A stretch of DNA of 64,000 nucleotides, from assembly GCA_902599405.1 (NCBI GenBank), contig CACKFO010000001.1:1-64000 (forward strand), given 5' to 3'. The number at the start of each line of letters is the position of its first letter. Position 1 is the stretch's first letter. The DNA is from an uncultured Alphaproteobacteria bacterium (GTDB taxonomy: Bacteria > Pseudomonadota > Alphaproteobacteria > HIMB59). Shown in pieces: positions 27,619-38,031 of the stretch. The notes under the pieces were generated by a model. The model saw nothing but the letters and a program-made list of their open reading frames with translations, was not told where the DNA came from and ran no database searches. A program made the translations under genes and the position numbers.

Positions 27619-28536
27619 TTACTTCATTCCAGTCATAGTAATACCTTCAACAAATCTTTTTTGAGCAACTATGAAAGCCACAATAAGTGGAATGGTAACA
27701 GTAACAATCGACGCCATCATCGGTCCAAATTCATCACTATCAATTCCGCCTCTAAATTCTCTAATACCAAGTGGTGGTGTAAATAAATCACGATTACCTG
27801 TGATAACAATCCTAGGCCAAAAATAATCATTCCAGTGAGCAACAACTGAGAAAATTGCAAAAGCGAGTAACGCTGGTATGGCTACAGGAAGCATAACTTT
27901 CCAAACAATAGAATATTCTCCCATACCATCCATCCTTGCAGCATCAATTAGTTCATCTGGTACTGTCATAAAAAATTGCCGCATTAGAAAAATTCCAAAC
28001 ACGGATATCGTCCACGGTATTATTAAGGCTGCGTAGGTATCCACCAGTCCAGCTTTTGCTAACATGACATACAACGGTAAAGCGATTGCATGCACAGGTA
28101 TTAATAAACAGAACAGAACCATCGAAAAGACAAATTCCCTGCCTTTAAACCTGAGCTTGGCTAGTGCATAAGAACATGGAAGTGCAATCAATACTTGTAT
28201 TAAAAAGATTGAAACAGTCACAATCAAACCGTTCATTAAATACCTTGGAATTGGCGCTTTTTTGAATGCAAACCAGAAATTGTATTTATAAGGTCGCATT
28301 GTGCATACCTCTTCAGTATATCCGTGCTTAGTACAAACTGGGAATGTTTGAATCTCCTGTGCTCCGACTAAACCTCCAGATATTGACTGAATTTCTTGTT
28401 GAGATTTAAGTGACATTGAAACCATCATGTAGAATGGGATCAACACAATTAATGCTCCAATGATGAGCAGTCCATGCTTCCATGACTCTCCAATATAATG
28501 TCTAGCTAGCATTTTAGTAATGTACCCTTTTCTCAA
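27619..28536 (-). CDS. ABC transporter permease (UgpE-like)
   Basis: EAA motif DELIDAARMDGMGEYSIVWKVMLPVAIPAL. Confidence 0.88.
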   Translation of the reverse strand: MRKGYITKMLARHYIGESWKHGLLIIGALIVLIPFYMMVSMSLKSQQEIQSISGGLVGAQEIQTFPVCTKHGYTEEVCTMRPYKYNFWFAFKKAPIPRYLMNGLIVTVSIFLIQVLIALPCSYALAKLRFKGREFVFSMVLFCLLIPVHAIALPLYVMLAKAGLVDTYAALIIPWTISVFGIFLMRQFFMTVPDELIDAARMDGMGEYSIVWKVMLPVAIPALLAFAIFSVVAHWNDYFWPRIVITGNRDLFTPPLGIREFRGGIDSDEFGPMMASIVTVTIPLIVAFIVAQKRFVEGITMTGMK

Positions 28537-29470
28537 TCACATATCTTTGGAAGAATGTTAGCAAGATTATAAAAATTATAAACACAACAGTAATCGCTGC
28601 ACCAATACTTGTAATATTTTGTTGAATTGCTTTTTCAAAAATTGCGTACATCATTACATACGTTGTTTTGGCAGGACCGCCTTTTGTAAGAATTTCAATT
28701 GTGTCAAATACTTGAAATGACCTTATTGTCGTTATGGTAACCACAAAAAGAGTTGTTGGACCTAACATTGGCCAAGTTACAAGTTTAAATTGTTCCCAAG
28801 TTGACTGAGCACCATCCATTTCTGCAGCATGATATAGTTCTCTTGGTATGCTTGTTAAACCAGCTAAGTATAACACCATATTAAATCCAAAGGCTTGCCA
28901 TACTCCAATAAAACAAATTGTCCAAATCGCTGTTTTTTTATCTTTGAGCCAATACGGGAAATCCATATTGTTAGCACAAGCAACACTGTACCAACTGTCC
29001 TCGGAACTAACCCACGGTAGCCAATGAAAACCTAAAATAAATTCTCTAATACCTCCGCATCCATTGGCAAGGAAAGAATTTATTATTCCAAGAGTTGGAT
29101 GAAGAGTAAATTCCCAAGCAATAGCCATTGCCAATAAAGTAGCCATCACCGGAAGAAAAAAAATTGTTTTATAAATATCAGCTCCAAATCGAAGAGAGTT
29201 GAGCATAATGGCTGCAACTAAACCTAATACCACTGAAACAGGAACAACGATCAACACGTAAGTTGCCGTTGATATAATCATTTTTATGTAAGTTTTTCTG
29301 GAGAACATTTTTTCATAATTCTCCGTACCTACCCATTCGAAACTAGAATTACCAAGATTGTAATTAGTAAATGAGATACCTCCGGCTAAAAAAATTGGAA
29401 GTATTAATATGACTATCATTAGTATGATTGCAGGCCAAACAAACCAAATATGTGCTTTAGAGTGGTGCAT
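28514..29470 (-). CDS. ABC transporter permease (UgpA-like)
   Basis: EAA motif RELYHAAEMDGAQSTWEQFKLVTWPMLGP. Confidence 0.88.
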   Translation of the reverse strand: MHHSKAHIWFVWPAIILMIVILILPIFLAGGISFTNYNLGNSSFEWVGTENYEKMFSRKTYIKMIISTATYVLIVVPVSVVLGLVAAIMLNSLRFGADIYKTIFFLPVMATLLAMAIAWEFTLHPTLGIINSFLANGCGGIREFILGFHWLPWVSSEDSWYSVACANNMDFPYWLKDKKTAIWTICFIGVWQAFGFNMVLYLAGLTSIPRELYHAAEMDGAQSTWEQFKLVTWPMLGPTTLFVVTITTIRSFQVFDTIEILTKGGPAKTTYVMMYAIFEKAIQQNITSIGAAITVVFIIFIILLTFFQRYVIEKRVHY

Positions 29471-29472
29471 AT

Positions 29473-30591
29473 TTATCGGATACGCTCACCAGATGTTTCA
29501 AAAAGCATAGCCTCTGCATGAGAGAGACTTATTCTAACAGTTTCCCCATTTGAGATCAGTCCAGCTTGTGGTGAGCCTCTGACTATGATTTTAGATTCAG
29601 ATTGATCAACTTGAACATGGTAAAATATATCCGAACCAAGGTTTTCTCGGTATGAAACTGTAGCCTCAAATGCAGGTTTATTTGAGTCTTTTGTAATTTC
29701 TAAATGTTCTGGTCTCACAGCAACTAAAGCTTTTTGACTATTAGTATTAAATTTTCTTTCAAGCTTAATACCCATAAATTCAACAGAACCATCAGAGCTA
29801 ATCTGTGCAGCAAATGTGTTAATCTTTGGGCTGCCAACAAATTCTGCAACCCTTAAAGATGATGGATTATTATAAACCTCACTTGGTGTATCAAGTTGCA
29901 AAAGTTCCCCATCAATCATTACAGCCATTCTAGTTGACATTGTAAGTGCTTCAGCTTGATCATGCGTCACATAAATGAAAGTGGTCTTTAAAGAATTATG
30001 AAGCTCAGATAGTTCAGATCTCATATGAACTCTTAATGCAGCATCAAGATTTGATAAAGGTTCGTCCATTAAGAATGCAACTGGTTCTCTTACCATCGCC
30101 CTTCCTAATGCCGCTCTTTGTCTTTGACCACCTGATAGTTGACCTGGCTTTCTATCAAGTAGTTCTGTTATTTTTAAAGTTTCAGATGTTTTAAAAACAA
30201 GGTCATCAATTGATTTCTTTTTTTCTTTTCTACTAGGTACAAAATTACCAACAAGAGGCAACCTCTCTACAAAACTATAGTCTCTTAATTTCAAAGGTGT
30301 TTCTAGATTTTTTCTGACAGTCAGGTGCGGGTAAAGAGCGTAAGATTGGAAAACCATTGCTAAGTCTCTCTTGCTAGCTCTGGTGCTGTTAACATTCTTA
30401 TCATCAATAATTACATCGCCACTATTTTGTTGTTCCAATCCAGCAATAATTTTTAACAAAGTGGATTTGCCGCAACCGGACGGACCGACTAATGTTAAAA
30501 ATTCACCATCTTGGATATCAAGGCTTAGTTGTTTAAGTACCTCAGTTGAACCAAATGACTTATTGATGTTCTTTAAAGAAATTGTCCCCAT
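29473..30591 (-). CDS. ABC transporter ATPase (UgpC/MalK family)
   Basis: GPSGCGKST, LSGGQRQRAALGRAMVREP, FLMDEPLSNLDAALR, C-terminal TOBE region. Confidence 0.9.
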   Translation of the reverse strand: MGTISLKNINKSFGSTEVLKQLSLDIQDGEFLTLVGPSGCGKSTLLKIIAGLEQQNSGDVIIDDKNVNSTRASKRDLAMVFQSYALYPHLTVRKNLETPLKLRDYSFVERLPLVGNFVPSRKEKKKSIDDLVFKTSETLKITELLDRKPGQLSGGQRQRAALGRAMVREPVAFLMDEPLSNLDAALRVHMRSELSELHNSLKTTFIYVTHDQAEALTMSTRMAVMIDGELLQLDTPSEVYNNPSSLRVAEFVGSPKINTFAAQISSDGSVEFMGIKLERKFNTNSQKALVAVRPEHLEITKDSNKPAFEATVSYRENLGSDIFYHVQVDQSESKIIVRGSPQAGLISNGETVRISLSHAEAMLFETSGERIR

Positions 30592-30648
30592 CTATTTTTA
30601 TTCCTCAAACCTAAAATAGTTCTGATTAAGACATTTTAAAAGTAAATT

Positions 30649-30687
30649 TGTAAAATTTATGTTAAAACTTTATGAATTAATTTTACA
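30649..30687. promoter_or_regulatory. dyad tgtaaaatttat-N15-attaattttaca between divergent ABC and phnA promoters; candidate operator
   Basis: 11 of 12 matching arm positions, but in AT-rich DNA. Confidence 0.3.
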
Positions 30688-30727
30688 TTAATCGGAAGTT
30701 TGTTCTTTATATGGGGCAATAGTAATT

Positions 30728-31963
30728 ATGAGTGATAAAATTGAAATAAACAAAAGACAATACAATAAATCACTTTCTTCAACTGTAGTAGTTATATGCC
30801 TTGATGGTAGTCAAAAAGAGTATATTGATATCGCCTCTTCAAAAGGATTGACACCAAATCTTGATAAAATACTTGAAAATGGCCAATATCTAATGGCTAA
30901 CAGTGCTATTCCCAGTTTTACAAACCCTAACAACATTTCGATAGTCACAGGGCAGCCTAGTGATGTTCATGGAATAAGTGGTAATTTCTTTTATACCCCA
31001 TCAACCGGTGAAGAAGTGATGATGAATGATCCAAAATATTTAAGAGCTCCAACTATTTTTGAGAAATATTATAATGAAGGTTATAAAATAGCAGTAATCA
31101 CTGCTAAGGATAAATTAAGAACTCTTTTAGGTAATGGTTTAAAATTTAATGAAGGAAGAGCAATCTGTTTTTCATCAGAAAAATCAGATCAGGCCACTCT
31201 CAGTGAAAATGGTATTGAAAATATTAATGACTGGATTGGAATGAAAGTACCTGAAGTATATTCTCAGGATCTATCAGAATTTGTTATGGCAGCTGGGGTA
31301 AAATTACTTGAGGAATTTAATCCTGACATTATGTATTTATCTACAACTGACTTTATTCAACACAAATATGCACCTGGAGATAAAGAAGCAAATGATTTTT
31401 ATCAGATGTTTGATAAGTATGTCAGTAAAATTTGTAGTAATGGGAATTCGGTTGTCATCACTGCAGATCATGGAATGAAGTCTAAAGCAAATATTAATGG
31501 AGAACCTAATGCCATCTTCCTTCAAGATTATTTAGATGATCAAATGGGTAAAGATGAGGCTAAAGTAATACTTCCAATTACTGACCCTTATGTAGTTCAT
31601 CATGGTTCACTGGGATCGTTTGCCACTATATATGTAAAAGATAAATCAAAAATTGGTGAAACAATTAGCAAAATATCATCAATTAAAGAAATTGAAGTAG
31701 TTGTTAAACAAGAAGAAGCATGTAGAGAATATAGGCTACCTTCAGATAGAATAGGTGATATCGTATGCATGTCATCTGAAGATATGACAATTGGTACCTC
31801 AAAAGCTAATCATGATCTTTCAAAATTAAAGGAACCCCTTAGATCTCATGGAGGTCATCATGAAAGAGAAGTTCCTTTTATTTCTAATAAAAAACTAAAC
31901 ATTGCCAAAGATCAAAGTTTAAATAACTATGATGCATTTTTTTATGCTATTAATGGAGCTTAA
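30728..31963 (+). CDS. phnA: phosphonoacetate hydrolase
   Basis: Alkaline-phosphatase superfamily; [24 protein letters not shown] (nucleophile Thr), [31 protein letters not shown]. Confidence 0.87.
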   Translation: MSDKIEINKRQYNKSLSSTVVVICLDGSQKEYIDIASSKGLTPNLDKILENGQYLMANSAIPSFTNPNNISIVTGQPSDVHGISGNFFYTPSTGEEVMMNDPKYLRAPTIFEKYYNEGYKIAVITAKDKLRTLLGNGLKFNEGRAICFSSEKSDQATLSENGIENINDWIGMKVPEVYSQDLSEFVMAAGVKLLEEFNPDIMYLSTTDFIQHKYAPGDKEANDFYQMFDKYVSKICSNGNSVVITADHGMKSKANINGEPNAIFLQDYLDDQMGKDEAKVILPITDPYVVHHGSLGSFATIYVKDKSKIGETISKISSIKEIEVVVKQEEACREYRLPSDRIGDIVCMSSEDMTIGTSKANHDLSKLKEPLRSHGGHHEREVPFISNKKLNIAKDQSLNNYDAFFYAINGA

Positions 31964-31965
31964 TC

Positions 31966-33405
31966 ATGACTGATAAAATTATTAATGAGGGTATGAGGAT
32001 TGGTGGAAAAACTGTTCACACCGATAACAAGATTGATGTTATCTATCCCTTCACAGGTAAAGTTATAGGCACAGTACCAGCTGGCACAGCAGAACATGCT
32101 CAAAAAGCCTTTGATATTGCTGCAAATTATAAACCTAATTTATCTAGATATGATCGTCAAAAAATACTTCAAAAGACTGCTGAAACACTTGTTGAGAGAA
32201 AAGAACAAATTTCTGATCTAATTTCACTTGAGTCTGGGCTATCGAAACAAGATACGCTTTATGAAGTTGGTAGAGCCTTTGATGTATTTTCTCTTACTGC
32301 TCAGCTTTGTATCCAGGATGACGGAGAAATTTACTCTTGTGATTTAACACCTCATGGAAAACAAAGAAAAATATTTACAATTAGAGAACCGCTTAACACT
32401 ATATCTGCAATCACTCCATTTAATCATCCTTTAAATATGGTTGCTCACAAAATAGCTCCATCAATAGCAACTAACAACTGTACTGTTTGTAAACAAACAG
32501 AATTGACCCCTTTAACAGCTATGCTACTAGCAGATATTTTATATGAATGTGGCCTTCCTCCAGAAATGTTTTCAATTTTAACAGGATGGCCTGAAGACAT
32601 TGGGAACGAAGTAATTAAAAATAAAAATATAGATTTAATTACTTTTACAGGAAGCGTTGGTGTTGGAAAACTGATAGCTGAAAATGCAGGTTACAAAAGA
32701 ACTGTTTTAGAGTTAGGTGGAAACGACCCTTTAATAGTTTTGAGTGACTTAGATGATGATGATTTAAATAAAGCAGCTGATCTAGCAATCATGGGAGCAA
32801 CAAAAAACTCTGGTCAAAGATGCACTGCTGTAAAAAGAATATTAGTTCAAGAATCAGTAGCTGATAAATTTGTCGAGCTTGCTTTGGAAAAAGCAAAAGC
32901 AATAAAATTTGGTGATCCCATGGATATTAATAATCAGTTGGGTACAGTAATTAATAAAGAGGCAGCAAGTATGTTTAATGACAGAGTAAATAAAGCTGAA
33001 CAGGATGGTGCAAAAATTCTTTATAACCCTGGGGTCCAAGAAGCTCTTGTGCCACCAATTTTTATAGACAACGTTAATTATAAATCAGAACTTGTTGTTG
33101 AAGAAACCTTTGGTCCAATTGTGCCCGTTATTAGAGTTCCCAATGATGATGAAAAAGTAATGGAAATTTCAAATTCAACGGCCTTTGGTTTGTCATCAGG
33201 TGTTTGTAGTAACGATTTTAGAAGAATTAAAAAATACATAAGCGGTCTTAATGTGGGCACAGTTAATATTTGGGAAGTGCCCGGTTACAGAATTGAGATG
33301 TCACCTTTTGGCGGAATAAAAGACTCAGGATTAGGCTATAAAGAGGGTGTAATAGAGGCTATGAAAAGTTACACAAATGTAAAAACCTTCTCATTACCTT
33401 GGTAA
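31966..33405 (+). CDS. phnY: phosphonoacetaldehyde dehydrogenase (ALDH superfamily)
   Basis: ALDH motifs [10 protein letters not shown] and [11 protein letters not shown]; adjacent to phnA in the same orientation. Confidence 0.85.
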   Translation: MTDKIINEGMRIGGKTVHTDNKIDVIYPFTGKVIGTVPAGTAEHAQKAFDIAANYKPNLSRYDRQKILQKTAETLVERKEQISDLISLESGLSKQDTLYEVGRAFDVFSLTAQLCIQDDGEIYSCDLTPHGKQRKIFTIREPLNTISAITPFNHPLNMVAHKIAPSIATNNCTVCKQTELTPLTAMLLADILYECGLPPEMFSILTGWPEDIGNEVIKNKNIDLITFTGSVGVGKLIAENAGYKRTVLELGGNDPLIVLSDLDDDDLNKAADLAIMGATKNSGQRCTAVKRILVQESVADKFVELALEKAKAIKFGDPMDINNQLGTVINKEAASMFNDRVNKAEQDGAKILYNPGVQEALVPPIFIDNVNYKSELVVEETFGPIVPVIRVPNDDEKVMEISNSTAFGLSSGVCSNDFRRIKKYISGLNVGTVNIWEVPGYRIEMSPFGGIKDSGLGYKEGVIEAMKSYTNVKTFSLPW

Positions 33406-33537
33406 TTAATAGCTTTTAGGAATTATTCACACATTTTTTCTCACACATACTGATTATTTCTACTTTGCTTTAAAAATTTAACATATTCTTAACATTAAGG
33501 ATTTAATAGTTAATTATTATTATTTTAAGGAGGGACT

Positions 33538-34773
33538 ATGAAAAAACTAATCTTAGGATTTTTTGCATCAGTTTTCGCATACAACGCTAATGCGGTAGAA
33601 ATTGAATTTGCATATCCTTATTCAGGTTTGTTCGATGTGACATACCAGGCAATTATGCCAGAGTTTGAAAAAGCTCATCCTGACATTAAAGTTAAGTTCA
33701 GAGCAACTTATGAAAACTATGAAGATGCTACTGCTACTATATTAAGAGAGTCAACATCAGGAAACTTACCTGATATCACCATGCAAGGTCTTAATAGACA
33801 AGCACCTTTAGTAGACAAAGGTATCGCTTTATCTTTAGAGCCTTTCATTGCTAATGAGCCAGATTTTGCAAAAGACGGTTATCATGAAGCTATGTTGAGC
33901 TTATCTACCTTTGGAGGAGAGGTTTATGGCTTGCCATTTTCAGTATCAACTCCAGTTGGTTACTACAACATGGATCTTTTAGCAAGTGCTGGTGTTAGCA
34001 GCATTCCATCAAATTGGGATGAAGTCATTGACGCTTGTAATAAATTAGAAGCTGCAGGACACGGTACACTTTACTTTGGATGGAATATTACAGGTAACTG
34101 GTTCCATCAAGCTCTAATGCATAGCCAAAATGTTCCAATGGTTAAAGATGGAGCTGTTAATATGGGAGGAGATGCTGGTCTAAAAACTTTAGAACAAATG
34201 AAAGATATCATGGGTGGCTGTAATATGCCTAACTATTCTATTGCTGACGGACAAGCTGCGTTTAATGCAGGTACTATTGGTATGATGTTTTGGAGTACTA
34301 GTAGTTTAGGCTCTGTTGAAGCTGCAAAAGCTGACTTTGAACTAAAGACTGCCCCTTTCCCAGGAATACCTGGTGTTAATGGTGGAACTCCAGCTAGACT
34401 ACCTGCCGGTGGTAACGCAGCGATGTTAGTTACTACTTCAGATGATCCAGAAAGAGTACAAGCGGCATGGACATTTTTAAAGTTTATCACATCAGGTGTA
34501 GGAGCAGCTGCTGTTGCAGAAACAACAGGTTACGTTCCTCCTAACAAAGCTGCAAATGACCTGTTAGGTGATTTTTATGATGCAAACCCCAACAAGTTAA
34601 CTGCTGTTAATCAGCTGCCTTTGTTAGCTGATTGGTTCGCATATCCTGGAGAAAACGGTCTTGCTGTGACTCAGGTAATCTATGACTACACGGAGACCAT
34701 TGCTACAGGTGACGCCGACGACATGGCTGATCTTCAGGAAGAAATGATGGAGGAAATTGAAGACTTAATGTAG
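33538..34773 (+). CDS. ABC transporter substrate-binding protein (UgpB-like)
   Basis: Signal peptide; PYSGLFDVTYQAIMPEFEKAHPDIKVKFRATYENYEDATATILRE; TGYVPPNKAA. Confidence 0.86.
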   Translation: MKKLILGFFASVFAYNANAVEIEFAYPYSGLFDVTYQAIMPEFEKAHPDIKVKFRATYENYEDATATILRESTSGNLPDITMQGLNRQAPLVDKGIALSLEPFIANEPDFAKDGYHEAMLSLSTFGGEVYGLPFSVSTPVGYYNMDLLASAGVSSIPSNWDEVIDACNKLEAAGHGTLYFGWNITGNWFHQALMHSQNVPMVKDGAVNMGGDAGLKTLEQMKDIMGGCNMPNYSIADGQAAFNAGTIGMMFWSTSSLGSVEAAKADFELKTAPFPGIPGVNGGTPARLPAGGNAAMLVTTSDDPERVQAAWTFLKFITSGVGAAAVAETTGYVPPNKAANDLLGDFYDANPNKLTAVNQLPLLADWFAYPGENGLAVTQVIYDYTETIATGDADDMADLQEEMMEEIEDLM

Positions 34774-34809
34774 GTCTTTTCAATTCCGTTTATCTATCAT
34801 TAGATTTTT

Positions 34810-34844
34810 AAACAGCAGCTAGTATACTGGCTGCTGTTTTTTTT
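34810..34844 (+). terminator. intrinsic terminator after substrate-binding protein gene
   Basis: aaacagcagc-N10-gctgctgttt followed by T-tract. Confidence 0.85.
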
Positions 34845-34846
34845 AA

Positions 34847-35929
34847 ATGAGCATCAAAACTACAACCATTGGAGCTTATCCAAAACCTAATTACACACCT
34901 ATAAGAGATTGGTTTCTCCAAGATAAATCTGACGAAGAAAAAAAACAATCCAAGGGATTGTTATCAAATTGGGATCCCAAAAGTGAAGACCATAAAGTAT
35001 ATGAAGAGAAAGATGAGGAAAAAGAAAAACTATTCTTAAAAGCTATTGAAGAAGTAATTCTTGATCAGACAAGTAGCGGAATAGATATCCCCACAGATGG
35101 TGAAGTAAGGCGAGAAAACTATATTTTTTATCAATTGAGATTTTTTAATGGTGTAAGCTTTGAACACTTAACAACTAAATCAGTCAGGAAAGGAGCTTTT
35201 GAAGCAACACTCCCAACAATTACAAGTAAAGTTTCAAATAAATCATTACGATTAGTAGATGATTGGAAATCTGCACAGCAGTTTACTAATAACCCAGTGA
35301 AAATAACTATACCTGGTCCTATGACAATAACTGACTCCATTGCTGATGACTATTATAATGATCCCAAAAAAATGGGTTATGATCTAGCTTTATGTATTAG
35401 TAATGAAGTTAAGGCTCTATCCGAAGCTGGTTGTCAATACATTCAAATTGATGAACCAGTGTTCGCCAGAAAACCAGAAGAAACACACGATTATGGTATG
35501 GAAAACTTAGAAAGAGCAATGCATGGAATACTAAAAGAAACTCAAAAAGCTTGTCATATTTGCTGCGGTTATCCTAATTCGCTTGACTCAGAACACTACA
35601 AAAAAGCAGACCTAGATGCATATGATAAAATTGCTGACTTAGTTGAAGACTCTAGTATAGACGAAGTTTCTTTGGAAGACTCTCACCGACCTTTAGATTT
35701 AAAATTATTAGAGAAATTTAAAAAAACCAAAGTTATTATGGGTTTGATTGATGTAGCTAAAAGTCGTATGGAAAGTGTCGAGGAAATTCAAAAAAGGATC
35801 AGAGAAGTTCTTGAGCATATTGATGAGGAAAGATTAATTGCTGCTCCTGATTGTGGTCTAGGGTTTTTTGATAGAAATCAAGCAAAACAAAAAATGCAAA
35901 TTCTCTCAAAAGCTGTTAAAAATCTCTAA
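34847..35929 (+). CDS. MetE C-terminal-domain-like (cobalamin-independent methionine synthase II family) protein
   Basis: TTIGAYPKP, SGIDIPTDGEVRRENYIFY, ITIPGPMTI, YIQIDEPVFA, HICCGYPN, APDCGLGF. Confidence 0.82.
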   Translation: MSIKTTTIGAYPKPNYTPIRDWFLQDKSDEEKKQSKGLLSNWDPKSEDHKVYEEKDEEKEKLFLKAIEEVILDQTSSGIDIPTDGEVRRENYIFYQLRFFNGVSFEHLTTKSVRKGAFEATLPTITSKVSNKSLRLVDDWKSAQQFTNNPVKITIPGPMTITDSIADDYYNDPKKMGYDLALCISNEVKALSEAGCQYIQIDEPVFARKPEETHDYGMENLERAMHGILKETQKACHICCGYPNSLDSEHYKKADLDAYDKIADLVEDSSIDEVSLEDSHRPLDLKLLEKFKKTKVIMGLIDVAKSRMESVEEIQKRIREVLEHIDEERLIAAPDCGLGFFDRNQAKQKMQILSKAVKNL

Positions 35930-35934
35930 ATCTT

Positions 35935-37047
35935 ATGTGGGAATATTATAATCCGGTAAATGTTATTTTTGGTTCGGAAAAATTTAATGAAATTGAACAT
36001 ATAATAAGTAATCGAAAGTACATTCTTGTTACCCATCCTGATGATAACTTTGATACGTATAGAGAGTTTTTTAACAATTTATCAAATAGGCCTCTAGAAA
36101 TCTTTGATGATGTTCAACCAAATCCAGACTATCAAGATTTAATTTCTGCAGGGGAAAAATTTTCAAAAATAGAAAGTCAAATTGATACAGTTGTTGCTCT
36201 TGGAGGCGGCTCTGTCATGGATACGGCCAAATTACTTGCAGCTTTTAAAGGTGAAAATAAATATTTAAATGATTTTGTAAGAAATAAAAAATCAGCTTAC
36301 GTTCAAGATCCAAAAAAAATTATAGCTATACCTACTACTTCAGGCACATCGAGTGAACTTACGTGTTGGGCTACAGTCTGGGATAAAGAATATAAAAGTA
36401 AATTTTCATTAGCAGATAAATCTTTATATCCTGAAATATCAGTTATTGACCCTAAGTTAATGATCAACAAGCCAAAAAATCTGACTATTTCTACTGGTCT
36501 TGATGCATTGTCCCACTCCTTAGAAAGCATTTGGAATGTAAACTCAAATCCGATTTCAACATTTCATGGAATTGCAGGTGCTCAAACCGTGATCGATACA
36601 CTTCCAAAGCTTGTAAATGATTTAAAAAACATAGAGTTGAGAACTTTAATGGCTAAAGCTTGTGTTCATGCAGGTCTAGCTTTTTCAAATACTAAAACTG
36701 CAATAGCACATAATATTTCATACCCGATAACAATTAATTTTAATGTTCCACATGGAATAGCTTGTTCTTTTACTTTGCCGACAATAATGAGGAGTCTGAT
36801 TGGCCAAGATGAAAAAACAGAAAAATCCCTAGAAAAAATTTATAATGTCGATCTCATTGAGAGTTCAAAAAGACTATCTGAGACATTGAGAATTCTTGAA
36901 GCACCATTAAATTTAAATGAAATTGGAATACCAAAAATTGAATGGGATAAATATGTTGAGGATGCTTTTCAAGGTGAAAGGGGAAAAAATTTCATTGGAA
37001 ATAAAATCTCATTTGATAAAGCGTGTTCTGAGATGAATTTCTTCTAA
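35935..37047 (+). CDS. iron-containing alcohol dehydrogenase, phosphonoacetaldehyde reductase / 2-hydroxyethylphosphonate dehydrogenase-like
   Basis: WEYYNPVNVIFG, VVALGGGSVMDTAK, IPTTSGTSSELT, TGLDALSHSLES, AIAHNISYPITINFNVPHGIACSFTLP. Confidence 0.72.
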   Translation: MWEYYNPVNVIFGSEKFNEIEHIISNRKYILVTHPDDNFDTYREFFNNLSNRPLEIFDDVQPNPDYQDLISAGEKFSKIESQIDTVVALGGGSVMDTAKLLAAFKGENKYLNDFVRNKKSAYVQDPKKIIAIPTTSGTSSELTCWATVWDKEYKSKFSLADKSLYPEISVIDPKLMINKPKNLTISTGLDALSHSLESIWNVNSNPISTFHGIAGAQTVIDTLPKLVNDLKNIELRTLMAKACVHAGLAFSNTKTAIAHNISYPITINFNVPHGIACSFTLPTIMRSLIGQDEKTEKSLEKIYNVDLIESSKRLSETLRILEAPLNLNEIGIPKIEWDKYVEDAFQGERGKNFIGNKISFDKACSEMNFF

Positions 37048-37370
37048 AGTTTACTGTTAATCCAACTTCTTAAGTCCGCTTCTGAGCCTAAGCCAATCTT
37101 TGCATCAGCCATTGATCCATCTTTAAAGAGGATCATTGTGGGTATACTCCTAATACTAAAGTTTGCTGGTGCTTGAGGATTTTCATCTATATTAATTTTT
37201 TTTATAGATATCTTATCGCCCATTTCAGAAGCTAAATTATCCAAAATAGGAGCAATAGCCTTACATGGACCACACCACTCAGCCCAAAAATCTACCAAAA
37301 CAGGCTTATCTTTTGATCCTTCAAGAACTTTTTGATTAAATTCATCGTCATTTATTTGTTCAACTGTCAT
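37044..37370 (-). CDS. trxA: thioredoxin
   Basis: VDFWAEWCGPCKAIAPIL. Confidence 0.95.
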   Translation of the reverse strand: MTVEQINDDEFNQKVLEGSKDKPVLVDFWAEWCGPCKAIAPILDNLASEMGDKISIKKINIDENPQAPANFSIRSIPTMILFKDGSMADAKIGLGSEADLRSWINSKL

Positions 37371-37389
37371 ATATTTAATATGGTTATTA

Positions 37390-38031
37390 TTATTTGTATT
37401 TCAAATACTCATCTTTAGTCCCAACATGAGCATTGATTTTAGTAGTCTCATATCCATAGATTTTTTCATTTAACGAACAATCTTTCCAAAAGTCTTGAAT
37501 GTTAAAAATTTCAGGGTAAGGATGCAAAGAGTTTTTTCTAATAATATGACAACCTTGAAATGAAGTATTGCATAGTTTTGATGGAAAGTTAATAAGCCCT
37601 TCATTATTTACTTCAAGATCAAAATTATTATTTTTAGAATTTATAAGAAGGACACTATCAAAACTTTTATTTTCATCAAAAAATTTAATTGATTTTTCTA
37701 ATTCATTTTCAAAGGACTGGTCCCATAAATTATCTGTATTTAGAATTACTGTATCGTTTGTTTGTATGTTTTTTATACCACCTCCTGTTCCTAAGATAGT
37801 TTCTTCATAAGAAATTGTAATATCAGGGTAATTTTCAGAGATAAATCTTTCTAACATATTATGTTTATAGTGGGTATTGATATAAATTTTATCAAATGAC
37901 ATGTTTTTAATGAGATCGATTGCATAGCTAATAAGCGTTTTATTTTTTATTTTTAATAAGGGTTTAGGGATATCTTTGGTTAAGTTATCCATTCGCATTC
38001 CATAACCTGCAGCTAATATTAGAGCGTCCAT
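37390..38031 (-). CDS. nucleotidyltransferase, MurU-like (MurNAc-1-P uridylyltransferase)
   Basis: MDALILAAGYGMRMDNLTKDIPKPLLKIKNKTLI. Confidence 0.8.
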   Translation of the reverse strand: MDALILAAGYGMRMDNLTKDIPKPLLKIKNKTLISYAIDLIKNMSFDKIYINTHYKHNMLERFISENYPDITISYEETILGTGGGIKNIQTNDTVILNTDNLWDQSFENELEKSIKFFDENKSFDSVLLINSKNNNFDLEVNNEGLINFPSKLCNTSFQGCHIIRKNSLHPYPEIFNIQDFWKDCSLNEKIYGYETTKINAHVGTKDEYLKYK

